The notes below the pieces were generated by a model, which was given only the letters and a program-made list of their open reading frames with translations, was not told the DNA's origin and did no database searches. A stretch of 64,000 bases of DNA, from positions 1 through 64,000 of the forward strand of contig MEHQ01000893.1 in NCBI GenBank assembly GCA_008828725.1, read 5' to 3'. Source of the DNA: Saccharina japonica (taxonomy: Eukaryota; Sar; Phaeophyceae; Laminariales; Laminariaceae). Position numbers and translations under genes: made by a program. Position 1 is the first letter of the stretch. Each line of letters starts with the position of its first letter. This document shows, one piece after another, positions 20,933-31,878 of the stretch.

Positions 20933-21490
20933 ATGCACGGAGATGAGCTGACTGGTGAACACGTGATCCGTGAGTACAATACGTACGAACTACAGCTCCT
21001 GGCACGCAGCCCCCCATATACTCCCGCCTCGAAAATTCTCTGGAACGTCGGCCAAATAGCGTAACTTGTACTATTTCGCGTGCACGCTACGGTAGCAGAG
21101 CACCTAAACATGTCGGAGACTCCTCCCTTGGAAGTGACCTCTACACCTAAACAAAAAAAAAAAGTACGATTCTTTAGGGAAACCGTCAAGGTTGACAGTC
21201 GCGGTACGCTACAAGAATGGCTGCAAAACACAATGAACTGCTATTTCGACGAGGTGGGGTAGTTACTGAGGTAGGAAGCCCGATTCTGCAGGACGTGCAT
21301 CGGCGTGAACGCGCTACCCGTACGTCAGCACGCGTCCCAAACACGTACCTGGTGCGCCATAAGGGCACATTATACACATTGGGGTCTTGGAACAGTGCCA
21401 CTCTAGTTCAATGTGAATTTCATGGGTGGACGGGAAGTTCCAGGAGTTACTCACATGGCATTAACATGTCTTATGTCCCGTCTTAATCTC
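20933..21490 (+). other. Small coding-like ORFs inside intron 2, unrecognised
   Basis: Three plus-strand frames follow one another. 20933-21064 is 43 residues starting MHGDELTGEHVIREYNTYEL. 21110-21262 is 50 residues starting MSETPPLEVTSTPKQKKKVR, with a lysine cluster then RFFRETVKV. An overlapping frame in a third register ends at 21486 with SHGINMSYVPS. They lie opposite the membrane-protein gene, in its second intron. I recognise no family. They could be a degraded inserted gene, a nested small-protein gene or chance. Confidence 0.25.
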
Positions 21491-22044
21491 AAGGCAAGTT
21501 GCGTGTGAGCAACACGTGTGTTCTTCGAACTGCACCCGACAAAACGTTATACCCTGATAGAGCATAATCGTCGGAAGCCGAGCGCCCACTCATTGGATAC
21601 CCATCCCCGTGTGTCTAGAAGTGTACAGGGCCTACATTCGAACCAAAGCATCCTGGGCCTCACATCGGAGATAAAATCGACATAGGCATCTTCCTCGTAA
21701 TAAGAAAGCCGCCTCGAGTGCTTTTATTGTAGGCTGTCGTTTGGCAGTAGCAATGCGTGATATATGTCGCCATAGTCGAGCAGTAACGTTCCCGATATCC
21801 TGGCGGATGCCTGTCTTTCGAGCCTCAAGTTTCGCGAGGAAAGTCGCTGCGTGCATCACGAACCCGTGCGGCGTTACGTAGAGTTAACGCATTCTCGCTG
21901 AAGGAGCTCTATGGCCAGACAACCAATACATTGCAGTATGACACGTTTTCTGGGCACTATGTGCAGTACCTAACGAGTATGGTTACCAACCTACGCATCA
22001 CGTCGAACAGCCTCTCGTGTACAATTGAAACTCGGCATACTCAC

Positions 22045-22217
22045 CAAAAGCACAAGCCAGCCGATGAGCCTGTCGGATAGCGCAAGGACGTCGTCTTTGT
22101 TTTCAGCAGTCTCGCCGCACGCCCAGAGGTACACCGAATCGGACAGATGACGGCGCACCCAAGTCGACCGTCCCGTCGCTGTGGCAGCCTCGACGTCTTG
22201 GACTGCATTGTCTTGGA
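22045..22217 (-). CDS. Multi-pass membrane protein, exon 2 (predicted)
   Basis: A 173-base exon between acceptor TGTGCGCCCTGCACAG and a strong donor (TTTTG then GTGAGT). It ends in phase 0, exactly matching exon 3. The reading frame gives QDNAVQDVEAATATGRSTWV, an Asp/Glu-rich stretch ending ENKDDVLALSDRL, and a hydrophobic end IGWLVLL that runs into IQGLLYAALL of exon 3 to form one membrane segment across the splice. It has no counterpart in the plus arm. Joining to exon 3 removes an intron of about 1.24 kb. Confidence 0.6.
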
Positions 22218-22399
22218 CTGTGCAGGGCGCACACAACCAACAAACGAATCATGTGAGCGGCATCCATCATCTGGTGTGACTGCTAGATCTTACCGTGAAA
22301 CTATCTTGAGCAATATGATCCCAAGCGGCTCCAATTCACACACCGGAACCTAGTGGGGAACGCGCCTCGGTCTCTAGATTTTAGACTGTGCAGAGCATG

Positions 22400-23260
22400 G
22401 AAGACTCGCTGTATGACACTGATGCAGCTGAAGAGCTGGCGTTTTCTGCTACCGAACATATGACAGGGCAGTGGGGCCCTGAGGACTCCCTTACCAACGA
22501 GACCCTGAAAGGTTACGCGACCCCTTGTACGGGTTGTTCTTCAGCGGTAAGCGCACACACCCGTCTCGGCTAAATATCAAGAGATGGGGGCCCCAGCTGA
22601 GTTTCCTCAAGGCAGTTAGAACCACCGACATAGTGAGCGACCCTGATATGATGTAAGCTACAGTAACGTCGACCACGCCAGGCCGGCGGGAGTGATGATT
22701 GTTCTGGGTCGCGGTACAGTAGAGATTGGAGATGGTTGCAAACGTCGAATATGTGACCTAAATACGTACGTACCTGATTATCTCCGGGCATGTTTACACA
22801 GTATGGAATAATCTGTACACGTTTTCACAGGGCAGTGATTTGTACAGCAAGGTGGTTTTATGTCATCCTACGTGGACTAACGTTTGTGTGTACATTGTCA
22901 TCTCATATAGTACTACTGTAGTTGCATGATATGTGTACGTTTCAATGTGATGACGTGTCGGACATGCATGAAGTGTGTATGTACGTCCCAACCCATTGAT
23001 GTTTAGTACCTGGACCAGACATATAATATCCTGTGCGACGTCTGGATACGTATGAATGTAGTTGGAAGTCAAAAGTAACGGTTTGTCAAAACGCCGAATA
23101 GTAAAGATATATCTCAGTCGTATCACCGTATGCTGCATACAGAAAAAAAACAAGAGCAGGCACGCAAAGATAACGACGGTCCTTTGTAACACAATCCGCA
23201 TATTTGGTATGTTGTAGTCTGAAACGCCAGGAGTTGTGGAAGCCTACAGGGGCTTGTCTG
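22400..23260. other. Intron or gene-poor stretch
   Basis: If the exon at 23265-23372 is real, this is its intron. Apart from short open frames (plus 22388-22573, minus 22570-22791) I see no domain or repeat. Confidence 0.3.
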
Positions 23261-23264
23261 TCAC

Positions 23265-23372
23265 CTTCGTTGATGAAACATGCTGGTCTCATTTGGTAGC
23301 CCAAATAAACCAAACACCACGCTGATTGGATGGTCCAAAACGCACGCATCGCAGTCAACGCCACCAAGCCGA
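23265..23372 (-). CDS. Multi-pass membrane protein, possible exon 1 or internal exon
   Basis: A tentative 108-base exon between acceptor CCTTTCCTGACCAG and donor CAACGAAG then GTGACA. Its frame encodes GLVALTAMRAFWTIQSAWCL and then VYLGYQMRPACFINE, one hydrophobic segment. It leaves one base (G) that joins TC at the start of exon 2 as a valine codon, so the phases agree. The donor is not strong and the true start of the gene is not determined. An ATG at 23351 could be the start; otherwise further exons lie upstream. Confidence 0.35.
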
Positions 23373-23668
23373 CTGGTCAGGAAAGGTCCACCGATGATGC
23401 CTGAATAGACCCCCGTCGCCCGATATTCCAACAAGAAACCATACCATCGGAACGTCTTTTGGCGCGTTTTCGACGCCGCCGTCTCTAGGATGGCAAATCT
23501 TGCTGCCCATGTGAGAATCCATCGCGTACAGTTTGGTATGGAAACAATACTTGAATCGTCACGCGTCCTCTGCGCGCGACTGGGAGGGGGGGAAACCAGT
23601 TGAGCGTATGCCGAAATACTTCAGTCGTTGCTGGGGGGAGACGCCCAGACAACCCAGTATAACCCAAG

Positions 23669-23936
23669 GACGTGTGCTAGAATAGAGGCACGTACCTGGT
23701 AGCATTTGTTGGCGTGAACGTTTCCTTTAAGGACGGGGCGCATTCACCCAAAGTGGTTGGAATTCCTTTCTTGTGCTGCTGTATTTTTCGTTGTATAGTT
23801 GTTGTGTCATGGGCGGAGTGATCATCGTTTTTCCACTTGGTTTTTGTCAGTCACCCCTCCTGAAACAGGTGTTGGGTGGGGTATACTGTAGAGCTCTTCA
23901 AGAAACGGAATGGTGCACTTCTACCGTGGCCGCTCC
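23669..23936 (-). mobile_element. Family A MITE, copy 6 (diverged)
   Basis: Left end GACGTGTGCTAGAATAGAGG. Right end contains GGTGCACTTCTACCGTGG. The interior keeps CACCCAAAGTGGTTGGAATTCC and GTAGAGCTCTTCAAG. Matching to other copies is weaker than average. Confidence 0.55.
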
Positions 23937-25151
23937 ACCACAGACGTACAACCGCATGCCTGTACTCAAAAGTGATATTCTTCCGACAAGGAGCCGAACA
24001 TGACGAGACCTTCAAGACTCGAGCAATTCACCCTAAGCCCAACCCAACCAACCACCCACCCCACCCCACCCTATAGTGGGTGCAATAACTTATTATTGAC
24101 TGCAGTGTATGTGGCGATATAGCTTCTTTTTAGCGGACGCCATGAAGTCTGTGCTAAAGCTCACCTTGCGCCTCAATATTCACATTCTCGTCCGCCATGG
24201 AGGACACGCGAACAGACGTTCGAAGGCCAGAGCAGAGTGTCAAAAGGTCAACACACTGCTGTCCGCACAGGGGAACTGCGAAGCAACGAAAAGTCGAAGA
24301 AGGGACAACATGTCGCTGAGGCGTCAAGAATTGTACCGTAACATATAAGGTGCCGTGTGAAAAAAAACAAACATGAACACTTTTCAGAAATCGGTTTCCT
24401 CGAAACCTAACTCGACGTGCGCATATATATACAGCATTATATATGGTACATATATGTGTGTATCCGGGCTGCAGGAGGTTCGTCAGCGTTTGCCTTGGCC
24501 CGACTAACGTGGTAGTATTGGGGACATTTTTTATGTCCACACCCTACTGCTGATTGTTACGGCGATGGGACGCTGTGTGAGCAACAGCCATACCAATAAT
24601 GCATACAAGGCTCCCCTCCGGGACATGCCTAGGGGATTGGCGCAAGGACGAATCGAAAACCTAATTCGCATATCATAATGTATACCAGGTAGTACATAAA
24701 TACGACGTTAATAAATATCTGAGTATTACTGTACTTAAATGTAGACCTTTTTAGAACTGCACCTGCATTTTTGGGGATAAAACATACTCGGAAATAGGGT
24801 GGAACCGTTACTATTGACTCGATCGTTCTTAGAGATCCCGCCAAACATGTTATAATGTTTGTCAATATTTAATTGTTGTGGCGCTCAAGGTAAGGAAGGT
24901 CTATCCCGCACAAAACCGAGGACTCCCAACAAAAAAAGGTTTGAAAATACTCCAAGCGTGACACGCTGCATACACACGCGTGACACACGGCACACACCTC
25001 ACACGCACGCACACGTGACACATGGGACACAGTGCCCGTGCCGTAGTGGTGGGATAATATTTGCAGAAGAAGTAGAAAAGGATGCACCGAAGAAGGGGCT
25101 GATAACGTGCTTGTAATACAAAGAAAAGTTAAAAAAAAAAAAAGAGAAAAG

Positions 25152-25232
25152 CATCGCTGTGAGAATCGAACTCAAGCCTTCACATCCACAATCGCGCATG
25201 GTGACCATTTGACTATACTACGCGTACCAAAA
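25152..25232 (-). ncRNA. tRNA-like sequence (SINE head or tRNA pseudogene)
   Basis: On the minus strand, TAGTATAGTCAAATGGTCA resembles a tRNA D-arm/A box, and GAGTTCGATTCTC is a near-consensus B box. GATTGTGGATG could present a GUG (His) anticodon. A pol III-type T run follows (TTTTTTTTTTTT near 25130). The acceptor and anticodon stems do not pair well, so a functional tRNA is unlikely. No body of the SINE family at 6641 is attached. Confidence 0.4.
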
Positions 25233-25392
25233 ATTAATTTCCCAAAAACCGGTACACTGTCATTTGTCGCGGCACTCGTGAAAGTAGGGCAAACAACAGG
25301 ACAATATTATTTACCGGTACGTACAAAATAACGAGCGCCAGACGCACGACAGGTTGCACATGCACCATGCAATTACAGCAGCAGGCAGCAGC

Positions 25393-25435
<43 letters not shown>
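25393..25435. repeat. (GA)n microsatellite
   Basis: About 21 GA units. Open frames through it on either strand are artefacts of the repeat. Confidence 0.9.
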
Positions 25436-25442
<7 letters not shown>

Positions 25443-26623
25443 GTGTGGTGGTGATTGCTGATGACAGATTGATGCAAGCCTCCGATGAAGCAACCACTAA
25501 TGGCCACAGCAGTACACGGCGGACCTGCCACAGGAATGTCTGCTGCTTGTGCTTCTAGGCGGGGCTGTGACCTCGTTTGTGTTTGCTGCATGTTGTCTGA
25601 TGTCTTGTTGATTTCTGGAGTGAGCTTCAGGAAAGAAACACAAAAAAATAAATAACATGTATAAACAGTTGAGGTACTCCTCTATGATCAAAGCGACCAT
25701 TACATTTCAGGCCAGAGTGAGAGTGAGTCGGTCACACACATCAGCACAACAGAAATGTAGATGGTGGACTACGGACCGCTTGCTCCGATGAACACAGCTA
25801 GCCACAGCAGTACAGCACAGATGGGTGTGTCACCCACGCACGCGGTGTTACCTGGTGGTGCTTATGCAGCGTAGTAACGCTGTGCTCTCTGCATGTTCTG
25901 TTTCTACCTGTCTGTGGTATACCGATATGTCTGCGCTCTCCTGTGTGTGCCCATGATCAGCTCGTGAAAGCAGGGCAAACAATAGGATATTATTATTTAC
26001 TGGCACGTACGTACAAAATAAGGCCTCACGCAGAAAAACCAGGGGAATCGCCTTATCCACTCCCGCGGGGAAAAAAAAACTTTGAGCGCCCACCACGCGA
26101 GCTACAGTGCTCGGATCGAGCTCAAACCTCGAGCAATGTGTCCGGCCGGGCCTCCCGTGTCGAGGTACTTAGCGTTTTGCCGAAAAGCGCTCGCGCGAAG
26201 AGAAAAGTTGCGAAAAGTGCGAAAAATTCACAAACATATAACTATACATATGTTTCCTTTTTGTTTCGATTCCCCTTGGTTTTCTGGATTTCGAGGAACG
26301 CTTATGAGTGATCAACGTCGGAGCTTAGGCTGCACGTTATCGGAAGCCAAACACAACCATATAAAGAAAGCTACCCTGGAACCGAGCTATCGACAATTAA
26401 TGATACAATAATAGCAGAAGTTGTTTGTCAGCAGGGTCGTCCGCGACAAAGCCCATTGTGAGGAAACGTTATCGAAAGCCGTTGCAAGTCAAGTGGGTTC
26501 AGAGCACGATTTTGACAGTCGGTCACGTTTTGGGAGGTGCGGTGCCCCCGTGCCACCGGTTTGTGCCAGTAGAGATGCAGGCATATAGATAGGATGTTGA
26601 CTGCAACGTGTCGTGGTGCGAAA

Positions 26624-26874
26624 GACGCATGCTATCTCAAGGTAAATGTGCACTTCCATGATTTTGTTTAGGCTCCTTACTCGAGGAGATCTATACTAAT
26701 AGTAAGTAAAAAGTGGTGTTGAAGGAACATAAAAGGGCTACTAGATGAACACTTCCGCAGTGTAAGTACAAAGTGGAAACATTCTGCAGCTCAAGAATGA
26801 GACTTCGACGATTCGCCGTCATGCAGAAAAACAATCTGCCAAAAAGCGCTACCTCTATAATCGTAGCACGCGTC
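26624..26874 (+). mobile_element. Family A MITE, copy 7
   Basis: Left end GACGCATGCTATCTCAAGG, right end in complement GACGCGTGCTACGATTATAG. The interior includes GGCTCCTTACTCGAGGAG and ACTTCGACGATTCG. No matching target duplication is visible. Confidence 0.6.
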
Positions 26875-27104
26875 AGTCATACCCAAGAACGCATATTTCC
26901 AGCGACAAGCGGTTAGCGCATGCGCAATGCCACTACTGTGACACGAAGCATCGTGCACAAGAACGGGCGGCAAAAGTAACGAGCTTATCAGACGTGGGGT
27001 AATAAGGACCCAAAAGCACGGCGAACTGTGCGGTTATATCATATATGCCTACCTCTACAACCAGGGTATACATTGTGCGGCTCCCTCCATGCCTTTTAAC
27101 ACAG

Positions 27105-27383
27105 TGTTATAAGACCAAGGTAAGGAGACAGGGTATCCCTAGCCAGGTCAGCCTATGGAATGGGTACTCGTTGGTACTCCCGTGTGTTGTTTGCTTAGAG
27201 ATAGAAGAAGAGCAGCTTTGGTTCCTTTTGCGTGATGAGCGACTGAAAGGCGGAGTAGATAATACCTGGGAACCCCTGGTTCCCATCTAAGATACCGCCT
27301 TCCAAGTACTACCAATACGATTCTTATACCTGATACCAGGTATTTACCAAGCAATTCCACATCATTCCACCAATACCATAACA
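27105..27383 (-). repeat. TRIM LTR (3' LTR in minus orientation)
   Basis: 279-bp repeat with TG..CA ends and a 6-bp terminal inversion (TGTTAT/ATAACA). Confidence 0.75.
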
Positions 27384-27570
27384 CTAGCCCACCCTGATGA
27401 GCCGCTTATGCAGAAATATGACAAATTCGTGGAAACCCCGATTCTACGAGCTAAAACATGAGTCGAAGATGCGGCTCCTCAAAACCCACTCCCACACCTC
27501 TGAACGGCAAGGCTACGAAGCCGAAAAAGTTTTCTCCGTTTTTTAGGCTTGTTCTGCCGACGACGCCAAA

Positions 27571-27849
27571 TGCTATAAGACTAAGGTAAGGAGACAGGGT
27601 ATCCCTAGCCAGGTCAGCCTATGGAACGGGTACTCGTTAGTACTCACGTGTGTTGTTTGCTTAGAGATAAAAGAAGAGCAGCTTTGATTCCTTTTGCGTG
27701 ATGAGCGACTGAAAGGCGGGGTAGATAATACCTGGGAACCCCTGGTTCCCATCTAAGATACCGCCTTCCAAGTTCTACCAATACGATTCTTATACCTGAT
27801 ACCAGGTGTTTACCAAGCGATTCCACAAAATTCCAGCAATACCATAACA
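27571..27849 (-). repeat. TRIM LTR (5' LTR in minus orientation)
   Basis: 279-bp repeat, about 95% identical to the copy at 27105-27383 by hand comparison, with no length change between them. Confidence 0.75.
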
Positions 27850-27890
27850 ATGGCGTTATATACCGGGTATGTACGGTATACCGGTATACT

Positions 27891-28154
27891 GATGCTACGG
27901 TAGAGGTGCACCATGTATGTTTCTGCCTTCGGAGGGTGGTTACTTATTAAGGAGCTCCATACCTCAGCTGAACGCAGATTGTTTAGGAAACCAAACGTGC
28001 TAGCCGACGAAAACTTACATCACCTCAGCATGCAGCGAAAACCATTTCATCACACACAAAAATGGAATTCCGACGAGTTCGAGGTAAGGAGCCGCGTCAT
28101 CCCCAAAACGTTTCAGCGGGAACGTGATACCTCTTATCTATCGGAGCACGCGTC
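27891..28154 (+). mobile_element. Family A MITE, copy 8
   Basis: Left end GATGCTACGGTAGAGGTGCA, right end ending ..GGAGCACGCGTC. The interior has TAAGGAGCTCCATACCTCA, ATGGAATTCCGACGAGTTCG and GGTAAGGAGCC. It lies about 40 bases from the TRIM. Confidence 0.65.
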
Positions 28155-31100
28155 AATATTTGTCCATCCATGCTCGTTTTACACATAACAGCCGATTTTC
28201 TTAATTGAGAATTGCCTTTCCGGTGAGAGTGAAAATCGATTTTAGTACTCTGTTATTGTTTAAGAGTTGTATTTCGCTCACGATCAAAATTTGACCTAGA
28301 AAATATGTTCCTCGATGGTAGGTATCGATCCACGAAACAAAAAATGGAATCAACCTTGACAGGCTCGAAAAATCAAGGATTTAAAGGAATTTGCATTTAT
28401 GAGCGAGGTACCTCGCAGCAGGTGTTTTTGGGATCTTCGATATCTTGAGACTGCCGATTGCGATTTCTTTTTTGTTTTTGTCATCGACGCGTGTCACAAC
28501 TGACAATAGTTTACAGTGAAAAAAACGACTGTGAGGGAAGTAGACCTCTTGCATTTCACAAACCAATATTTTCGATTGTCATTTAGGAAAATCGGCTGAT
28601 ACATGTTTTGTCATGAGGGTTTTGAGATGACTGTGTTTTGTTGCTCTGTTTTTCTTACTATTATTGCGATACGATATGGGGATGCATATTGTAACAGCTG
28701 TCAGAGGGGTGTAGCACCAGCTATGCACTAAGTAGAGCTGTCTGGGTCTCGAGTGGCACATACGTGCGTGCGGTATCAACGCTATCATACCACTGCTGTG
28801 CATGCAGACGGTATATTATATACAGTAGATATGTTGTAGGATGAGTTACAATGCCGCAAGTGATGGTAAACATAGATACACTTCCGGCCCTCTCATAAGA
28901 AAGTGCCCCACCAGAAACTCAGCCTAGACATTACGGGGGAAATAAGAAAGTCGACAGCTATTATACTGAAGTTAGTGTGGGACACACCCCTTTCTCAAAT
29001 AAGAAAGCCAGCCTAAGCTCGATTTCTGGTTTCTTATGAGCGGGCCGGTACTGCATATTGTCACGAGTACCGGATCACACGTTATAAATCTCACTATTCA
29101 AGCGCGAAACCACGACGTATCGCAAATAAATGTGAACGCAAACAATGTATACTTCAGGATAAAGTTAGCGACTTGAGCTACATTATATTAATAATGTGGA
29201 TGGATTAATTTCCACACAAGAAGCACAAGAGAACAAGACAGATGAAAATACTTGGGCACAAGAGTAGCCAGCAACATATATACTGGTCACCCGCAGACGT
29301 ATTGGGCAAAAACTGAAGAGGGACGATCCTGTTGTGTCCGATGTGTTCGGTAGAGCACGTACCAAAGTATACCAATACCGGGGGTATTTGCTCGGTAAAT
29401 ATTCTACCGAAGCCTTCGGTACGGTTCGGTACGGCTTTAATACCTTACCGAACACTCCGGCATGTTTGGCTACGAACTCGACACCGGCTCCGGACTATTT
29501 GGAGAGGTCGCCCACCAAAAATATCCTGAGTACGGGTACCTGTGTACCCTGCCGAAAATCAAAAGATCGACCTTGTGTCTGCAGGCGCAGGTTTCGTGCG
29601 CCAACAGAACTACTTTTTCAGAACAGTATGACGAAATTAATCCCACCTCAATTGTTGTTCTCAAACTTCCAAGAAGGGTATTGTGGCAAATATGGTGCAT
29701 ATTCCAAGCGCTACAAATATGTATTGCTAAGGGTTAATGGTGTCGATCATTCAGTTAGGTGAATGCTACTTGATATTTATCAGGTATACGTGAATTCTAC
29801 TCGCACAAGCCTCGCGCACGCACAGGTAGACAATGCATGTGCAGCACTAAAAACGAGGGGCGGGTTTTGCTTCGATTTTTATTGGACTTGGTGCAATTAA
29901 AAACAATCGCAAAAAAGAGACGAGATGAGCACAAAAAAAACTGTTTTACGCGTGATACACGTAGTACGTAGTTTGTACAATGGGTGAACGGGTCTACTGT
30001 CGTCGGCATTGTCTATCGATTTCGTTTCGCTCATTCAATTGGGGCAGGGCAAGGGCCACCGATGTACTGTATACTCGTAGCCGGGGCAATACATTGCTCT
30101 GGGCAGTATGTATCGATGGGTAGCTTGCATGATCTATTGAGGTGGAGAAAGGCTATCGATGGCTGCATTGCACAATATATTGCCGTTGGTAATTGCGATC
30201 GATAGACACATTGTACTACCTATTATTGTGGCCTCACAATCTATTGATAAATTGTTGTTGCTGTCAAGGGCCTTTGTCGTCCACAATATGCAATACACTG
30301 GCCACCCTGTCTATAGATGGACGTGTTTATTTTTGAACACGCGGCCTACTGACCCGCATGGCTACGTATACCATGACTCGTTGAGGAAGAGCAGTACAGT
30401 AGTAGATAATACCAAACACACACAACGAGAGTAGGCCAGTAAGTGACGTCAAAGGCCCTGCCATATGAACCACACAGGAGTTGGCCGTACCTTATTCCCG
30501 TCACGCTCCATCCTCATATATATACGGACAGCATATTATATTCGTACCTGGAGTCCGGGTGTTAAGGTATTGTCCTCAGCGACTGCCCCCGTTGGAGGCG
30601 CAGTATCCATGTCGAGGCATCCAAAATAATCATCGCAGATCAAAATGCCTCTCGGCACACAATATGAAACCGCCGGATATCCGCATACCGTATCGAACCA
30701 TCGCAGGCCATACCACATACCACAAAAGAAGACATTGTCGGCAACACCTGGTTTGTATTTTCTGCGCAATAGGCAAATGTTCTCTGTTTGTGGTAGTATG
30801 CTGTTGCTCGATGCTGGTTCCCGGATATGTGGGGGTTTCATACTGGTCTACGGAGATTGGGGTTTCATATTGTGTTGCGAGGCATTATGATCTGAGATGA
30901 TATTTTTTATGCTGCTCAGCACTCAGCAGTCGCTGAGGATAAGGATACGACCCGGGCTTTGATGATAAGATACTGCCCGTATATGTATGTGCGGGTGGAG
31001 CGTTACGGAAGGGTACGGCTCACTCCTCTGTGTGGTGTTTATTGTGGGCCTTTGACGACAGGTACTGGCCTACTTGTGTGTGTGTGTGCTTGGTATATGG

Positions 31101-31640
31101 TGGTACGAGTAATTTATCTACTACTACTACTGCTCTCTCTCCACGATTCATGGTACGAGTATACGGAGCCATGCGCGCCAGTATAAGCGATGCGTCCGAC
31201 AGCGGCGCATACAAACATATCCTCATGGGAGATAGACGATATCGGAAAATTATTTCACCCTGGGCGACAGAAAATAATTCGTCCAGTTCTGTTACTGTAG
31301 CCACCCAAATGTGCGTGCCAATGGCGATTTATAACCACAATAGGCTGACCAAGCTGTCCATCGATGCACATACATTGTCGGGGTCGATGTGATAGCAGAC
31401 AATTGGCACAATGTACCCCTGCTGTAGCAATGGAGTGAAAAGGTTGGCCCATACGTAGGTGGCTATTGTCCGGAACAAAAGCCATCGGGGAAACAACCAC
31501 AATAATAGTACATCTTGTTTGAACAATACGATATCAAGACAGTAGGTCCTTCGATGGCTATGGACGTCAACAATAATAGATCACCAATTTTGTTCATCCT
31601 TATTATTCAATACGCTTCGGTCGTGGTGATGGGGATGGTG
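28155..31640. other. Gene-poor stretch
   Basis: Apart from the inverted-repeat element at 28884-29046 I can support nothing here. TACCGA-type words cluster at 29385-29455. Several minus-strand open frames between 30536 and 31526 have fairly protein-like composition (for example LGQPIVVINRHWHAHLGG near 31310), but they sit in different frames, show no recognisable domain, and could be an old degraded gene. Confidence 0.4.
28884..29046. mobile_element. 163-bp inverted-repeat element
   Basis: The left end CCGGCCCTCTCATAAGAAAG mirrors the right end, whose complement reads CCGGCCCGCTCATAAGAAAC. Matching continues inward through CCAGAAA and AGCCTAG/AGCTTAGGCT. The middle carries two further AATAAGAAAG words. 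Likely a small MITE; target duplication not clear. Confidence 0.55.
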
Positions 31641-31878
31641 TCGTTTGGGACCTTCAGGGCTATGCCGGTTTCGGTATGCCCCGCGGGAGACCGGCTCTAC
31701 CGCGCGCCACCCGACCCCGATCGGCACCGCACTCGCACCCGGTCCGCCCCACGCGTCGGCCCTCGGCGACCCCGGCGAGAGAACGGGCCTCGGTGCCGAA
31801 CTCGGCCAGAGGGGATCGGGGGAAGGCGACCTCCCGGGGACGGCTCGCTCCGTCCCCTGGAACGGGGCGGATCACGGG
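31640..31878. other. GC-rich island beside the LTR element
   Basis: About 240 bases that appear to be near 70% G+C, in sharp contrast to AT-rich flanks on the left. The base change begins at about 31640 and ends at the edge of the 3' LTR at 31879. Both strands are open across it, as expected of such composition. No rRNA, tRNA or known domain was recognised. It might be a transferred fragment, a ribosomal spacer piece or part of another insertion. Confidence 0.4.

Larger units (their letters stand above)
23937..26623. other. Gene-poor stretch with short repeats
   Basis: No supportable gene. Contains a (CCAACC/CCACC) run near 24040-24072, a (CACACG)-like run near 24980-25030, the (GA)n run at 25393-25435, and a direct duplication of about 58 bases. 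That duplication reads CTCGTGAAAGTAGGGCAAAC near 25275 and CTCGTGAAAGCAGGGCAAAC near 25963, both ending in GTACGTACAAAATA or similar. Confidence 0.45.
27105..27849 (-). mobile_element. TRIM: miniature LTR element, 745 bp
   Basis: Two direct repeats of 279 bases each (27105-27383 and 27571-27849) start TGTTAT or TGCTAT and end CATAACA, flanking only 187 bases that carry no protein gene. In minus-strand orientation the sequence just inside one LTR, TTTGGCGTCGTCGGCAGAAC, could be a primer-binding site. The sequence just inside the other, CAGGGTGGGCTAG, is a polypurine-like tract almost identical to that of the Ty3/gypsy element at 31879-42837. By hand count the LTRs differ at about 14 of 279 positions (about 5%), so the insertion looks younger than that larger element. 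No clear target duplication was found. The structure looks whole for a TRIM, which never encodes its own proteins. Confidence 0.75.

Noticed and set aside
25234-25591. Frames rich in SLSLSL or REREER
   Set aside because: Artefact of the (GA)n microsatellite.
27105-27849. Simple segmental duplication
   Set aside because: The equal 279-base units have TG..CA ends, a polypurine-like tract and a primer-binding-like site, which fit LTRs better.
30536-31526. Possible degraded gene on the minus strand
   Set aside because: Several protein-like frames exist, but in different registers with no recognisable motif or splice support, so I did not call it.
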